Made by a program: the position numbers and the translations under genes. Below, piece by piece: positions 22,720-33,761 of a stretch of DNA of 64,000 bases. The stretch comes from Chitinophaga sp. E66 (lineage in GTDB: Bacteria; Bacteroidota; Bacteroidia; Chitinophagales; Chitinophagaceae), in contig CP079103.1 of NCBI GenBank assembly GCA_019285755.1, positions 5,365,001 to 5,429,000 on the forward strand. Direction: 5' to 3'. The notes under the pieces were generated by a model. That model was given only the letters and a program-made list of their open reading frames with translations. It ran no database searches and was not told the origin of the DNA. Position 1 is the stretch's first letter; every line of letters begins with the position of its first letter.

Positions 22720-22895
22720 GATAACTCTTAGATAACTGCTTGATAAAAGCTTGATAACTTCTTCACAATTCCTTAAAAGGGCCTTGTTCACCCCATGCTG
22801 AGTGCTTGCTGAGTGCTTGAAAAGTGCTTGTTTCCCCTTTGCTGAGTGCTTGAAGAGTGCTTAATGAGTGCTTGAAGAGTGCTTGTTCCCGTATT
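22720..22895. repeat. 11-bp phased repeat array C
   Basis: Sixteen 11-base units in one register. Left block: GATAACTCTTA, GATAACTGCTT, GATAAAAGCTT, GATAACTTCTT. Core: CACAATTCCTT, AAAAGGGCCTT, GTTCACCCCAT. Right block: GCTGAGTGCTT twice, GAAAAGTGCTT, an interrupting GTTTCCCCTTT, GCTGAGTGCTT, GAAGAGTGCTT, AATGAGTGCTT, GAAGAGTGCTT, then GTTCCCGTATT. CTT closes almost every unit. Unlike arrays A and B, the two blocks are not reverse complements. It lies in the 740-base gap between the convergent uvrC and DinB genes. Stop codons occur in all forward frames. Confidence 0.9.
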
Positions 22896-22942
22896 TAGTG
22901 GCACAATGGGATTCTTCTAAGGAAGCTGGTTATATAAAAGTG

Positions 22943-22970
22943 GAAGCCCGGTTTGAGAACCAGGCTTTTT
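22943..22970 (+). terminator. Terminator in the uvrC-DinB gap
   Basis: AAGCC(C)GGTT and AACC(A)GGCTT form a stem with one mismatch, followed by TTT on the plus strand. It is 480 bases past uvrC and just beyond repeat array C, so any transcript from uvrC would carry the array. Confidence 0.6.
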
Positions 22971-23205
22971 CCCCAAGTTAACCATTAAAAGACACAGATT
23001 TATTTTGATGACCGGCGTTTGCCGGGGAATCTTCGTTGTTGTTTCATCACATTAACTGTGATATCATGGATGCTTTTCCACATTACTAAAGTAACGCGTA
23101 AGCAGTTGTTTCGTTGTTAAGAATTTGTTATCAGCACGAAATTGCGCAACGCTGTAACCGGCAACGGCATTGAGTTTCAAGCGTTTTAAACAACTGTTGA
23201 ATTTG

Positions 23206-23831
23206 TTAGCGGGCAGGTATGGACAGGAACTGCAAAGTGACCGCAGCAGCATCGGCGCCACGTGCTTTTTCCACACTGCGGATAGCCTGCAGCATATGCC
23301 TTTGCGCGTGCGCGATAAGGAAACGGAAGGTGTCTCCTGCTTTCAGTGCAATCAGCTTTGAGAGGGTCGTTGGAATGCGGATGCCGCCGATATCTATCTG
23401 CTTGGCGGCCTGCAGTAGGGAGAGCATCCACTCCTGCTGCGCCTGGAACTCTTCGAGCGTCTGCACGGCATCGAGCTGGGGAGCGGGACGGTGGTTCCTG
23501 GGGATTGCATCTTCATTTTAAGGCCGCCGTCGGGTTTCGGCGCCATGGATTGGGTAAAGTAGTTGCCCAGCCAACCGCTTTTGAAGTGATCGGGCACTGT
23601 ACGGTTCTGAGCAAGGAATTTGCGGAAGGCTTCATCGATCGCGGGGAGGTAATAACGGCCGTAGCCATTAAGATGCTCCAGGCACTGGATGGCGGACCAG
23701 CTGCCGGGAGCGGGTTGCTGCAATAATATCGCATGGGGTTGGGTAGCCAGGTAGCGGTCTGCCGCCGCGAGGAGGTTATTTACGTCTTGCTGAAGATCGC
23801 CGAGCAGGGTGGCGGAATGAAAGGTAGGCAT
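23206..23831 (-). CDS. DinB family protein (putative metal-dependent hydrolase fold)
   Basis: Four-helix DinB/YfiT-like protein. Starts MPTFHSATLLGDLQQDVNNL (ATG 23831; ATG 23873 is an alternative). The conserved WSAIQCLEHLNGYGRYYLPA contains the first metal-ligand His. A later block is IALKAGDTFRFLIAHAQRHM with further His residues. One frameshift near 23480 joins SPGTTVP to APQLDAVQTLEEFQAQQEWM. About 205 residues. It follows the Crp/Fnr regulator on the same strand and may be its target. DinB proteins often act in thiol or stress metabolism, but no substrate can be named. Confidence 0.78.
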
Positions 23832-23902
23832 GTGCAGAGATTTGTTGATCCAGTGCAAAGGTACGCCGGCCATACAGACGAAATCTTTGTCTGCGCCAAG
23901 AT

Positions 23903-24473
23903 TTACAAACGAATTCCACCCAGCAGCTTGCTGAACGTCGCCGGGTCGATGCCGAGGTAAGATGCCAGGTATTTATGGGGAATGAGCTGCAGGACATGCG
24001 GGCTCCTCGCCAGCAGGCGCCTGAACTTCTGCTCCGCTCCCAGCGTCTGAATTTCTATCAGTCTTTCCATCACGCCCGCCATTGCCGCCATCGTTCCGAT
24101 ATGCACCCAACGCGCGATAGCAGGATGCTGCTGCATCAACCGCTGTATGTCGTTGTATGAAATGCGTAAAAAGGCGCTTTGAGTGAGGGTTTCAGGTAAT
24201 ACCGCGAAGGCTGCTGCAGGAAAAAGGAATCGATGATACCTGAAAAAGAACCGGGATAGGAGAACATCAGGGTTGCCTCTTTCTGTCCTTCCGCCAGCGC
24301 GAATGCACGTTGCAGTCCTTCGGTGACATAGTAGGTATACCGCTCCGTGTCTCCGGCTGCCGTGAGCACCGTTTTCCGCTTGCAGGCCATGGGATGGAAG
24401 CAGGAAGAGAGGTCTTCCAGGCTGATTCCGGAAGGGGTACCACGGCGTCTATAGCGGAGCGGAGTTGCTGCAT
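23903..24473 (-). CDS. Crp/Fnr family transcriptional regulator
   Basis: Cyclic-nucleotide-binding-fold regulator of the Bacteroidota Crp/Fnr type. Start ATG 24473 (MQQLRSAIDAVVPLPESAWK). The sensor domain shows KTVLTAAGDTERYTYYVTEG, LQRAFALAEGQKEATLMFSY and SFFLQQPSRYYLK. The C-terminal winged helix appears as ERLIEIQTLGAEQKFRRLLA and the recognition part IPHKYLASYLGIDPATFSKL. Frameshifts near 24420 and 24175. About 190 residues. No cysteine cluster for an Fe-S centre is seen, so it is not a classical Fnr oxygen sensor. The DinB gene follows about 70 bases downstream. Confidence 0.86.
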
Positions 24474-24485
24474 GGTTGCAAGATA

Positions 24486-24518
24486 TAAAAAAACCGCCCC
24501 CTGTCGGGAGCGGCTTTC
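24486..24518 (-). terminator. Terminator of the gldKLMN operon
   Basis: On the minus strand AGCCGCTCCCG pairs with CGGGGGCGG-type sequence, followed by seven T. It lies about 35 bases past the gldN stop. Confidence 0.75.
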
Positions 24519-24553
24519 TCATTATTGTTCGCAGGATTTGAACGTAAGGGAGA

Positions 24554-25585
24554 TTAGTATTCCCACAGGTCCTGTTCTTTGTTGAAGATCTTGTCTTTGA
24601 TGGCCTGGCCTTCGAGGAGGCGCATTACACCGTCTTTGATATAATTGCTGATCTCGCGGTTGAATGCGTTCTTTTCTTTCACTACGTAGCTGGAGAAGAA
24701 GCGCATTTCGAAGAGGTCTTCCCAGGTCATGGTAGACGCGTCGTTATTCTGGTTATATACGTCGTATTTGGCCAGAACGGGGCGCAGATCCGGGTAGTAG
24801 AGCCAGAACAGGGGATGGTGGCGCGCACGGTACCGTCGTCGTTCAGACGGGATACCATAGGGGCGATACCGAGGATGCGGACCTTCAGCGCGGAGGCTTC
24901 CTGGTCGAACACCCATACTTCCTTGATCTTGTATTGCTTGATCGTTTCGGGGTTGAACTCATCGCGGATCGTGACGTTCTTTTCCTCTCCCGTTACCGGG
25001 TCGATGCTACGAACGGTCCTTTCCTCGCCGGAGAGCTTGGTCATGATCTCGTCGTGGTTCATGAGGGTAGAGAAGCGGTCGTCGATCGGGCTGAAAGCTT
25101 CAACTTCCTTATTCTTAATCGCAGCCAGCAGGATATTGATCAGGAGCTGATTCACGCCTGTCTCATCTTCCACGTTGTATTGGAAGGGAGGTTCATCTTC
25201 TCGCGCACATCGATGATTTGCCAGATCTGTTTTTCCCAGAACTTGTCGTCTTCACGGATGTGGTCGTAGGCGATGGGCACGCGGTCGCGGATTGGGCTCT
25301 TTTCCGAAACGCCGTCGATGCGCAGCGATTTACGCGGCGTATCTACCGGAGTTCCCACACCGTCTTGCCGGAGCGATGCGGGCGCTGTTCCGGAGGGTCT
25401 CCTGCGGGAGCGGCGGGCACGTTTACCGGGTTGCCGGTGGCCGGGTTGGTCACGGGCGCCTGTTCCTGCGGGGGCGGAGTATCGTTGCCGCCTCTTCTCC
25501 TGCGCGACTGAGCGTCGGCGGTAGAAGCGATGAAAACGAGCAACATGGCGCTCAGGCTAATCCTTTTCAATATTACTGCTTGCAT
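24554..25585 (-). CDS. gldN: Gliding motility / type IX secretion protein GldN (PorN)
   Basis: Periplasmic partner of GldK in the outer-membrane ring of the type IX secretion system. Signal peptide MQAVILKRISLSAMLLVFIA, cleaved after ADAQ. A Pro-rich linker follows (DTPPPQEQAPVTNPATGNPV), then the GldN domain: DHIREDDKFWEKQIWQIIDV, REKMNLPFQYNVEDETGVNQ, YKIKEVWVFDQEASALKVRI, FWLYYPDLRPVLAKYDVYNQ and MTWEDLFEMRFFSSYVVKEK. Frameshifts near 25340, 25185 and 24805. Corrected length about 343 residues. It is the last gene of gldKLMN, 21 bases after gldM. Confidence 0.93.
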
Positions 25586-25606
25586 GGCCAGTAACGGTTT
25601 TAACGA

Positions 25607-27144
25607 TTAATTGATCTTGAAGTTTACGTTGGGCATGGAACGAACCCTGCCATCAGGGCCTTTCACCTTGATGTTGTCGAAATACACCTGGTCGCCGGGT
25701 TTAATGCCGCGGATAGCGCCCTGCAGCTCGGGGTTAGCCGGCCACATTTCGGACGTAGCGTCTCCTTCAGCATACGGGCGGTTGCGCGATTCGATACCCA
25801 TCCGGTAGCCTACAACAGCATAACGAACACCGTCGAACACGAAGTCTTCCAGGTCGGCGCGAAGGCCTTGCTGTACTTTAAACTCGGCAGCTTTCATGGT
25901 GGGGCCTTTTGTGAGGCCTACCTTGATAGACGGGTCAGGTACGTTCTTCACGCGGAATTCTTTGGTGGCGAGGGTTTTCACCTGGCCGTCCACTTCTGCG
26001 GAAACTGTTACCATCGCTTTACCGGTAGAGTTTACGGTTACAACGAATTCCCGGGACCTTTCTTGGTGATCTGACCGCCACAACCGCTGATCGTTGCATT
26101 TACCTTGTCGGACGGTACGCCCGCTGCGGTAATGGAGATCGGGTTCTGGAGGGCCACATACATCACGTTCATTTTATCTGCGGAGATGGAAGTGGCTGCT
26201 GCGCTCACTTTATAGGTTTCGGTGAAGGGTTTGGTGATCACTTCTCCGTTGGGCTTGGTCAGCTGAACGGTACCGGAAATGGTGTGTTCACCGATAGCGT
26301 TTACGGGCAGTTCGAATTCGCCTTTACCGTTAGATGCGGGCACGTTGGTGCCGTTGATCACGATGGTCGGGTTTACGGTGCTGCTGTATGCGCCCATTAC
26401 CACGGTAGCCTTAAGAGACTGGCCGGGCGTGAAGTTTTTAGAGTTGAGGGATACGAATGCATCCAGCTGATCGAAGACGAAGTCGTTTTCAGATACTTCT
26501 TTCATCAGCTTATCGATGATCATAGCCTCCGAGTTCTTGATATCGTTTTGGAACTTGCTGAGGAGCGTTACCACGGCAACCGCGGGAACTGAGTTGAAGT
26601 GATAGGTTGTCCAGTTCTTCTTCACCAAACCTTTCTGATCGGGCTCATCCACGCGCAGGGGCAGGTTGGCCTCGAACGCCTGACGGTCTTTCGGGTTGAT
26701 CAGGGAGAGGAGTTTAGAACGAAGATCCTGCAGTTGTTTTTGCAGTGCCGCGCCTTTCTTCTCGTTTTCCATGATGCGGGTAGGTGCTTCGGTTTCTCCT
26801 TTGTTGGAGATTTCACCGTGCTCGTCTTTCCCGCCACTGGCTTTAATGATCTCGTTTTTAAGAGTTTCGATATAGGTATAGGCGTCGGCAGACAGTTTCT
26901 TCACCTGATCGGCCTTATCTTTCAGGGGCCCCACTTTCGCTGCGTCGGTGGTCATCAGTTTGGTGAACTGCTTATAGGTCACATCGTTCTTGTTACCGAT
27001 CGATGCGTTTGAATTGATAATAGAGTTGTTGACGATATCGAATGCGTTCAGAATCTCGGCGGATACGTTCAACGCTAACATTGCAGTAAGTACCAGGTAC
27101 ATGAAGTTGATCATCTTCTGCCTGGGATCTTTTGGTAATGCCAT
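25607..27144 (-). CDS. gldM: Gliding motility / type IX secretion protein GldM (PorM)
   Basis: With GldL, GldM forms the inner-membrane rotary motor that powers type IX secretion and gliding. Begins MALPKDPRQKMINFMYLVLT, with the single transmembrane helix at about residues 13-30. Four periplasmic domains follow. Parts seen include VSENDFVFDQLDAFVSLNSK, FELPVNAIGEHTISGTVQLT, YVALQNPISITAAGVPSDKV, and near the end YRMGIESRNRPYAEGDATSE and PELQGAIRGIKPGDQVYFDN. One frameshift near 26055. About 512 residues, normal for GldM. Confidence 0.95.
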
Positions 27145-27200
27145 AGTAGTCTACAAGTTTTAGAATTGAATGTCTCTTGTTATTTCACTATTGCGTTACC

Positions 27201-27943
27201 TTATCTGCCTTGCATGGCGGTGAGCATATTGCCGTAAACGGTGTTCAGGTTGCTGAGGTTGCGGGCGAGCAGTGTGATTTGCTCCTGCGTTTTCTTGGCA
27301 TCGTCTACGCTGCCGCTCATAGCCTTGGAAGCGGTGAGCAGGTTGCTGTAGAAGCTGTTCATCGCTTTCAGGTGGTTATTGGTATCCTGCAGTTCCAGTT
27401 CGTAGATAGCATTGAGGAAGCCAGATTTTTGGTCATGGACTGTACCTGCTCGTGGAAGTTGCGGGTAGATTCGGAAGCGTTGTTGAAGGTAGATACCGCA
27501 GCTGCCGCGTTGGTATAAGCCTGGGTTACGGAACCGATAGCGTTGGCGGCTTCGCGGGTCTTGGCGGTGTAATCGCCGGTAGCGGCTACAACGTCGGAGA
27601 TGTCGCGCATTTTGTCAACGGTAGTGCCCAGTTTGCTGAAGTTGTCGCTCAGGCGGCTGAGGTTAGCCGGAGTGATGTCGGCTTCTTCCAGCATTTTATC
27701 CATTTTAGCAAGGGTGGGGCTGCCGGCTACCACTACGCCGCCTGCTGCGGGAGCAGGAGCGCTGCTATCGGGTACGAATGCATATACAAAGAAGATAAGG
27801 GCTTCTACGCTGAGACCGAGGATCAGTGCCACGTCTGCGCCAGGCCAGTGCTGGAGTTTAAAGAGAGCCCCGATGATCACCACGGAGGCGGCGATACATA
27901 CAAAGAAATTAAGCCATTTCGCTGTGTTAGGATTCATAGCCAT
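27201..27943 (-). CDS. gldL: Gliding motility / type IX secretion protein GldL (PorL)
   Basis: Inner-membrane stator-like subunit of the GldLM motor. Start MAMNPNTAKWLNFFVCIAAS. Two transmembrane helices follow: NFFVCIAASVVIIGALFKL and LILGLSVEALIFFVYAFVP, with the charged HWPGAD between. The first helix region includes the conserved KLQHWPG. A long cytoplasmic coiled region follows (MDKMLEEADITPANLSRLSD, ESTRNFHEQVQSM, DAKKTQEQITLLARNLSNLN), ending TVYGNMLTAMQGR. One frameshift near 27425. About 248 residues. It lies between gldK and gldM. Confidence 0.94.
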
Positions 27944-28059
27944 AGGTTAAAATTTAATTTTATGGGTGATTAAAAGGTAAAAAGCTCGATGCATGCTTGC
28001 TGTGCTCATAATGATAGATTTAAACGTGAGGTTTATCACCAGGATTCAGCTATTTATTC

Positions 28060-29354
28060 CTATTTCCTTTTGTTGAAATCGTTTTTAGACCTGCTCAGGA
28101 ACGCGATGGTGCAGCGGAAGCCGATGTAGGACTTCGCACTGTCCTGATACTCGTAAGCGCGCGTACCATTCTGAAGGAAGTGCCCGATATCCTTCCAGCT
28201 ACCTCCGCGGATCGTTTTACGCTTCATCTTGGGGGCGCATTGTCTGCAATGTCCATCCGGAGATAAGGGTTCATATCGGAGGTGAAGGAATAGGCATTCT
28301 GATAGTAGATGTCTTGCGTCCACTCGGCTACGTTACCGGCCATGTTGTACAGACCGTAATCGTTGGGCCAGTAGGCGTCGGCGCGAACGGTGTAGAACCC
28401 ACCGTCTTCCGGATAGTTGCCGCGTCCGGGTTTGAAGTTGGCGAGCAGACAGCCTTTCTTGTTGCGGATATAATAACCGCCCCAGGGTACGGCGCCTGTT
28501 CACGTCCGCCGCGGGCTGCATACTCCCACTGCGCTTCCGAAGGCAGCTGGAACTTATCTTCCGTGAAGAGCTTCTTGGAAGAACGGTAATCGTCCCAGAA
28601 TTTAGAGCGCCATTCGCAGAATGTATTGGCCTGGTGCCAGTTCACGCCGACAACCGGATAGTTATCGAACGCAGGGTGCCAGAAGTACATACGCGTCATT
28701 GGCTCGTTATAGGCGTACGAGAAGTCGCGGATCCAGCAAAGCGTGTCCGGGTAGATGGGCACATCCTTGCGGTCGATGAACTGCGAACGCGGCTTGTCTT
28801 TGTTTTCACGCAGCTTCGCCTTATCCCAGTTGAAACGCTCCTCGTGGTATTTCAGTTTACGAACGTCGATCTCCACGCGGCCGTATAACCGGTCTTCCCG
28901 GGAATACATCATCGCGTCGAGCTTTTCGTAAGTCGATTTGTCTTTCCAGTTGATCTTCTGTTTCCAGTCCACGTAATCCACCCCGTTGTCGTTCTTCACA
29001 TGCCCCATGAGCACGTGCGCCATGGAATCGATCACCCAGTTCACAAACTGACGGTACTCGTTGTTCGTAATCTCGGTGGCGTCCATGTAAAACCCGGAGA
29101 TCGAGATAGACTTATTCCTTGCAGTGAAGGAATAGTTCACGTCCTCGTCATTCGGCCCCATGTGAAAAGTCCCGGAAGGAACATAAACCATTCCATAAGG
29201 TACGGGGAGTGTACTTCGGTCTCGGACTAACGCCTATCAACTGACCCTGTGCGTTCTTGGCAGATTTGCCGCCTCCGCAACTGGCCAGCAGCACCGGCAG
29301 CAGCATGACCAACAGCCCACTACAATAATTAAGCTTCATAAGGGTGACTTTCAT
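28060..29354 (-). CDS. gldK: Gliding motility / type IX secretion lipoprotein GldK (PorK)
   Basis: Outer-membrane lipoprotein that forms the periplasmic ring of the type IX system with GldN. Start MKVTLMKLNYC (ATG 29354; ATG 29339 is an alternative) with lipobox LLASC. The formylglycine-generating-enzyme-like sulfatase-modifying domain is clear: MVYVPSGTFHMGPNDEDVNY, MDATEITNNEYRQFVNWVID, NYPVVGVNWHQANTFCEWRS, FQLPSEAQWEYAARGG, YNMAGNVAEWTQDIYYQNAY and IRGGSWKDIGHFLQNGTRAY. Frameshifts near 29190, 28485 and 28235. Corrected length about 430 residues. It heads the gldKLMN operon. Confidence 0.94.
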
Positions 29355-29745
29355 TAGAATACGTTTTTTCTTTAACCTGCCAGATGCTTCTGCCAAACGA
29401 CAAGACAACTACTACAGTCACGCTTTTCACCTGGTTGTATCACAGAAAGATAGCAAATGTATTATTTTTTTTTAATCCGTAGTATGTTTTTACCCAACTT
29501 TTTCAATCGCACATTTCAGGGCTACGCAATATAGTAAAACGAAGGTTTTAACATTTTATTATGTTCCAGCTCCCTTCCGCTGTTAATTTACTACGGCCGC
29601 TCCGGGATATCCTTCCCCGTAAAGCCTTGCCAGTCAAGTCCAATCATGCATTTACAATAAATATAATATTTATTTGGAAATACCGTATGCTGAATTTTCC
29701 TCTCAAACGCTAATTTATCAAAGGGAATGCAATTTACAACAATTC
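29355..29745. other. Intergenic leader region upstream of gldK
   Basis: 391 AT-rich bases between the gldK start and the stop of the DUF255 gene. Apart from the candidate -7 box and a short palindrome (ATAAATA-TAA-TATTTAT near 29657), nothing recognisable is present and no open frame is convincing. Confidence 0.5.
29454..29461 (-). promoter_or_regulatory. Candidate gldK promoter -7 box
   Basis: TACATTTG on the minus strand matches TAnnTTTG, 100 bases before the gldK ATG. No TTG lies at the usual 17-23 spacing, so support is partial. Confidence 0.35.
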
Positions 29746-31783
29746 TCATATTAAATTATTGATTTCCGATATATATTCCACCGGCCGCTCGCAGCGATAC
29801 TCCCGGCAAAGGTATATCAACGTCTTCCCTTCTACCTTCCTGCCCCGCAAAAGCGGCATGTCTTCCACATCCCCTCCGCTCCCAGCATCACTTTGTAAGG
29901 GATATACAACCCATTCAGTTCCTTCATCCGCTCCCGGTAGCCCGGTCCCGACACCGCCAGTTCGGGCTCCCCTGCACCAGGCGCATCACCATCGCCGCCC
30001 ATACCCCAAAAGAAGTGGGGTAACGCATCACGGTCTGACCCAGCCCCGCCGTCATTGCCAGCGCCCTTTCAGCCCAGCTCCTATCGTCATAAACAATGGA
30101 AAGATGCCAAAGGTTATGAGCCATCAGCGCGTTGCCGCTCGGCACCGCCCCGTCGTACACTTCCTTTTTCCGTACGATCACATCTCCCTGTCCGGATTCA
30201 GTGTAATAGAAATAACGTCCGGTTTCGTCGCTGAATTGTGCAATCACATAGTTTGTGAACGCTTTCGCTTCACGGAGCCACGACAGCTCACCCGTAACTT
30301 CCTGTAAAGCAATGAGGGCGCGGATAAGAGCGGCATAGTCATCAGGGAACGCCGGGTAGCGGGCGTCTCCATTCTTATACGTATGCCAGCAGGCAGCGGT
30401 TTCCCGGGGCGGCGCATTTTTTCCAGCAACAGGCGCATCGCCCGTTCCGCCATCCGGGCGTACTTTTCCTCGCCTAGTGCCCCGGAAGCCTTGCAAAGCG
30501 CATGTATCATAAGGGCGTTCCAACCCAATAGTATCTTATCATCCAGTCCGGGCCGCACACGCCTGGCGCGCGCCTCCATGAGCTTCGGCTTACTCCGGGC
30601 GATCAGCGCCTCCAGCTCAACCGGGGCCATATTCAGTTCTCCGGCCACAATTGCCAGCGGGCGCGGCGCCCATAAGATGTTCACGTCTTCCCAGTTCCCA
30701 TGCCTGCTCACATCGTAATATGCGCAGAAAGCGGGCCCGTCGGCCCCGAGGAGCGCCATGATCTCTTCTTCGCTCCATACGTAGAATTTCCCTTCCACCC
30801 CTTCTGAGTCTGCATCCAAAGCGGAATAAAAGCCCCCTCAGGAGAAGTCATCTCTCTCCAGGAAACCCAGCGTTTCCTGTACCGCCACTGCATAACGCGC
30901 TTCTCCCGTCAGCAGCCAGGCTTCGCAGAGTGCATCGGTCAACAGGGCGTTATCGTAGAGCATTTTCTCAAAGTGCGGGGCCAGCCATTTCTCGTCGGTC
31001 GAATAGCGGGCAAAGCCCCGCCCAGCTGGTCATTTATACCACCGTCGATCATCTTGTCGAGCGAAAGGAGCGCCTGCTCCAGCGCCGCTTCGTCTTTCTT
31101 CATGCGGTAATAGCGCAAAGGTAGGTAATAGAAAATGTGCCGGGAAATTTCGGCGCCCTTCCGAACCCGCCCCATTCCTTATCCGCCTGCCCGAGGATCG
31201 CCAGTGCCATGGCATCGCACTGGGCAGCCGTAAACAGCTCCTCCCTTGGCAGAAGGCTGTTCACCGCATCCACACCAAACTGGTTGCTGTTTTCCAGGTG
31301 CTGGGTGAGATTAGCGGCTTGCTGCTCGATGTCCGCACGCTTGGTTTTGAAGGCATCGGAAACAGCCAGTAGTACCTCCTTCCACGAGGGACGGTTGTAT
31401 ACCTGCTTTGGCGGAAAGTAAGTACCGCCATAAAAAGGCTGGCGGTCGGGAAGCAGGAACATATTGAGCGGCCAACCACCCTGGCCGCTCATGGCCTGGA
31501 GGGCGTCCATGTAGATGTGGTCGATATCGGGGCGCTCTTCGCGGTCGATTTTGATGTTGACGAAGTGTTCGTTCATCAGGGCGGCGGTAGCTTCGTCTTC
31601 AAAGCTTTCGCGTTCCATTACGTGGCACCAGTGGCAGGCGGCGTAACCGATGCTGACCAGGATGGGCTTGTCTTCGGTACGGGCTTTCTCGAAAGCCTCC
31701 TCGCCCCAGGGGTACCAGTCTACCGGGTTATGCGCATGTTGCAGCAGGTATGGACTGGTTTCATTCGCTAGTCTGTTTGCCAT
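29746..31783 (-). CDS. Thioredoxin domain protein of the DUF255 / YyaL family
   Basis: Cytoplasmic protein with an N-terminal thioredoxin-like DUF255 domain and a C-terminal six-hairpin glycosidase-like domain, related to YyaL and mammalian SSP411. Its biochemical role is not established. Starts [20 protein letters not shown], followed by [11 protein letters not shown], the redox motif [13 protein letters not shown] and [20 protein letters not shown]. The second domain includes [20 protein letters not shown] and [20 protein letters not shown]. It is broken by about six frameshifts (near 31130, 31010, 30840, 30400, 29970 and 29885). The corrected end is TGA 29746. About 680 residues. It starts 13 bases after hemD. 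The long open frame that appears to join it to hemD is an artefact of an indel in hemD. Confidence 0.88.
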
Positions 31784-31796
31784 AATGCCTTGGATT

Positions 31797-32639
31797 TTAA
31801 GCGAAAATAAAAAGGGGAGCATCTTTCGATGTTCCCCGTGATAATTTTTCGTAAAGGTCGATATTATTTTTAAGCCCCGCCAGGTATTGTTCGAGTGCGG
31901 CAACCATGGAGGCGCCTGCGGTGCGGGGGCTTTGATGTCAAGTTTGAGTCCAGCTTCTTCCACGGCTGCGGAAGTCGTAGGGCCGAAGGCGCCTATACGG
32001 GTGCCGTTTTGTTTGAATTTCGGAACGTTCTCGAAGAGGGATTTTACGCCGTAGGGACTAAAAAACACGATCATATCGTATTCCGTCTTAGACATTACCT
32101 CCGTCACGTCGTTGGAAACGGTCTTATACAACGTTGCCGTAGCATAGTCGCATTTGTTCGTCTTCAGCCATTCCTCGATGTCTTTTTTCTGGCTGTCTGC
32201 ACTGGGGAAGAGAAATTTCTCGTTTTCCCGGTGTTTGTTCATGACTTCCAGGAGGCTTTTGGTGGAACCATCTGCCCCATAAAACACTTTACGCTTGCGG
32301 TAAAGGATGAATTTCTGGAGATAAAGCGCAACCGCTTCAGTAATGCAAAAATATTTGCACTCCTGCGATACCTTGACTTTCAGTTCCTCGCAAATACGAA
32401 AGAAGTGATCTACTGCATTCCTGCTGGTGAAAATCACTGCGGAATGGTTGACAATATCAATCTTCTGTTTGCGGAACTCCTTACCAGGCACACCTTCCAC
32501 CCTGATGAACGGAAAGAAGTCCAACCGGACGTTGAATTTCTTAGCGAGGTCGAAATAAGGTGATTTCTCTGTTTCTGGCTTAGGTTGGGAAATTAGGATC
32601 GTCAGTTGTTTTCCTCTTTTTTGGCCCGCCTTTGATCAT
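31797..32639 (-). CDS. hemD: Uroporphyrinogen-III synthase
   Basis: Cyclises hydroxymethylbilane to uroporphyrinogen III in haem synthesis. Two-domain HemD fold: [57 protein letters not shown], then [38 protein letters not shown] and [18 protein letters not shown]. The N-terminus MIKGGPKKR is in another frame (indel near 32620). An indel near 31925 hides the true tail [20 protein letters not shown] and the stop at 31797. About 280 residues. It sits between the DUF4271 and DUF255 genes. The DUF4271-hemD pairing is common in Bacteroidota. Confidence 0.88.
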
Positions 32640-32675
32640 ACGAAATTTGCTCTTGTGTTAACAATAGGGGCACCC

Positions 32676-33638
32676 TCACGGGTTGCCAGTTAACCAAAGT
32701 AAAAGTACCTTTGTGATTATTAAAACCGGCACTACTTCGAATGCGCAAGGTAAAGAAAAAAATGCAATTTGCTGAAGGAGAGATATTGACGGACGAGCGA
32801 ATAGGACCTTACGTACCTATAGACAACCAGTAATACTATAAAGAATATCGATATATAGAGGCAAATACTGGCAATTTCAGGCGAGCAGAATGCCAACACC
32901 ACCAGGAAAGGCGCCAGCAGTATCCCCAACACCTTGTTGATGAGGTAAAGGATGAACACATAGGCATCCACCAGTTCCTCGCTCCCGAAAAGCCATCCGC
33001 AGAACCGCAACACCACGTATTTCACCAGGTATATGATCCCCACCAGCAGTACCAGCCCGGGTATGAGCATCCAGGCAATGGCATCTGTTGGGTAATCCAG
33101 GCGGTACATGAGGAGATACAGATACAGGCCCAGACTGATAACAAAAAGAGATTCAGCAGGAAGTTAGGGAACGGCGACTGCGACAGCTGATCCTTAAGCT
33201 GGCGCTGGCTCAAAGTAGGGTTAAAGAACGCCCGGAACATGTCATTGAAATACTTCAGGTAACTGCTCCGGATGATCCCCAGTAGCAGGATCACTCCCGC
33301 CACGAGATATACCAGCCAGTCCTGGCTGGCGTACTTCCGGGCCGGGTTCACATCCAGCACTACCGGCTTGCCTTTGCGGGTAAGGAATGCGTTGTTCTCC
33401 ATGAGCCGCTGCATAACGGTATCATAGGCATGTACTTTAGCGGCGGCGGCCAGCGCAGAGTCCGCAGCGGCGGCCTTCAGGAGTCCGCCAGATGTTGCGC
33501 CACGGTATGAGCGGAATCTGGCTTAACTTTGTGCCCGGCAGCCGGTGCGTGACGCACGGCAGCGGGTTTTCTTTTCACAGCACTGTCTGCCTGCGCCATG
33601 GTTTGCAGGGCGCCGGCAAGCAGCAGACATATGATCAT
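32676..33638 (-). CDS. DUF4271 multi-pass membrane protein
   Basis: Integral membrane protein of unknown function (DUF4271), usually found beside hemD. The reconstructed start MIICLLLAGALQTMAQADSA is a signal-like segment, followed by a low-complexity soluble region, then SQDWLVYLVAGVILLLGIIR and several more helices (IAWMLIPGLVLLVGIIYLVK, LAPFLVVLAFCSPEIA, ISIFFIVLLVVYRYVRSY). The natural end after an indel near 32735 is CAFEVVPVLIITKVLLLWLT. Other frameshifts lie near 33490 and 33150. About 320 residues. It is divergent from hemW across a 123-base gap. Confidence 0.82.
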
Positions 33639-33761
33639 CCAGGTTCGCAACGGTCAAAATTTTATAATGCAATTAACTTTTCCAGTTCCAAAAATATCGA
33701 CAAAACTGACATGTATTTTCGAGGTTTGCAAATTAATCCCCTAAATCTTTTCTAACCGCGC

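Noticed and set aside
23064-23276. 70-codon minus-strand frame at the end of the DinB gene
   Set aside because: Overlaps the DinB 3' end in another frame and has no recognisable feature.
31100-32524. A single open frame that appears to fuse uroporphyrinogen-III synthase to the DUF255 thioredoxin protein
   Set aside because: The join (residues like [13 protein letters not shown]) is an out-of-frame reading caused by an indel in hemD near 31925. In the right frame hemD ends at 31797 and the next gene starts at ATG 31783.
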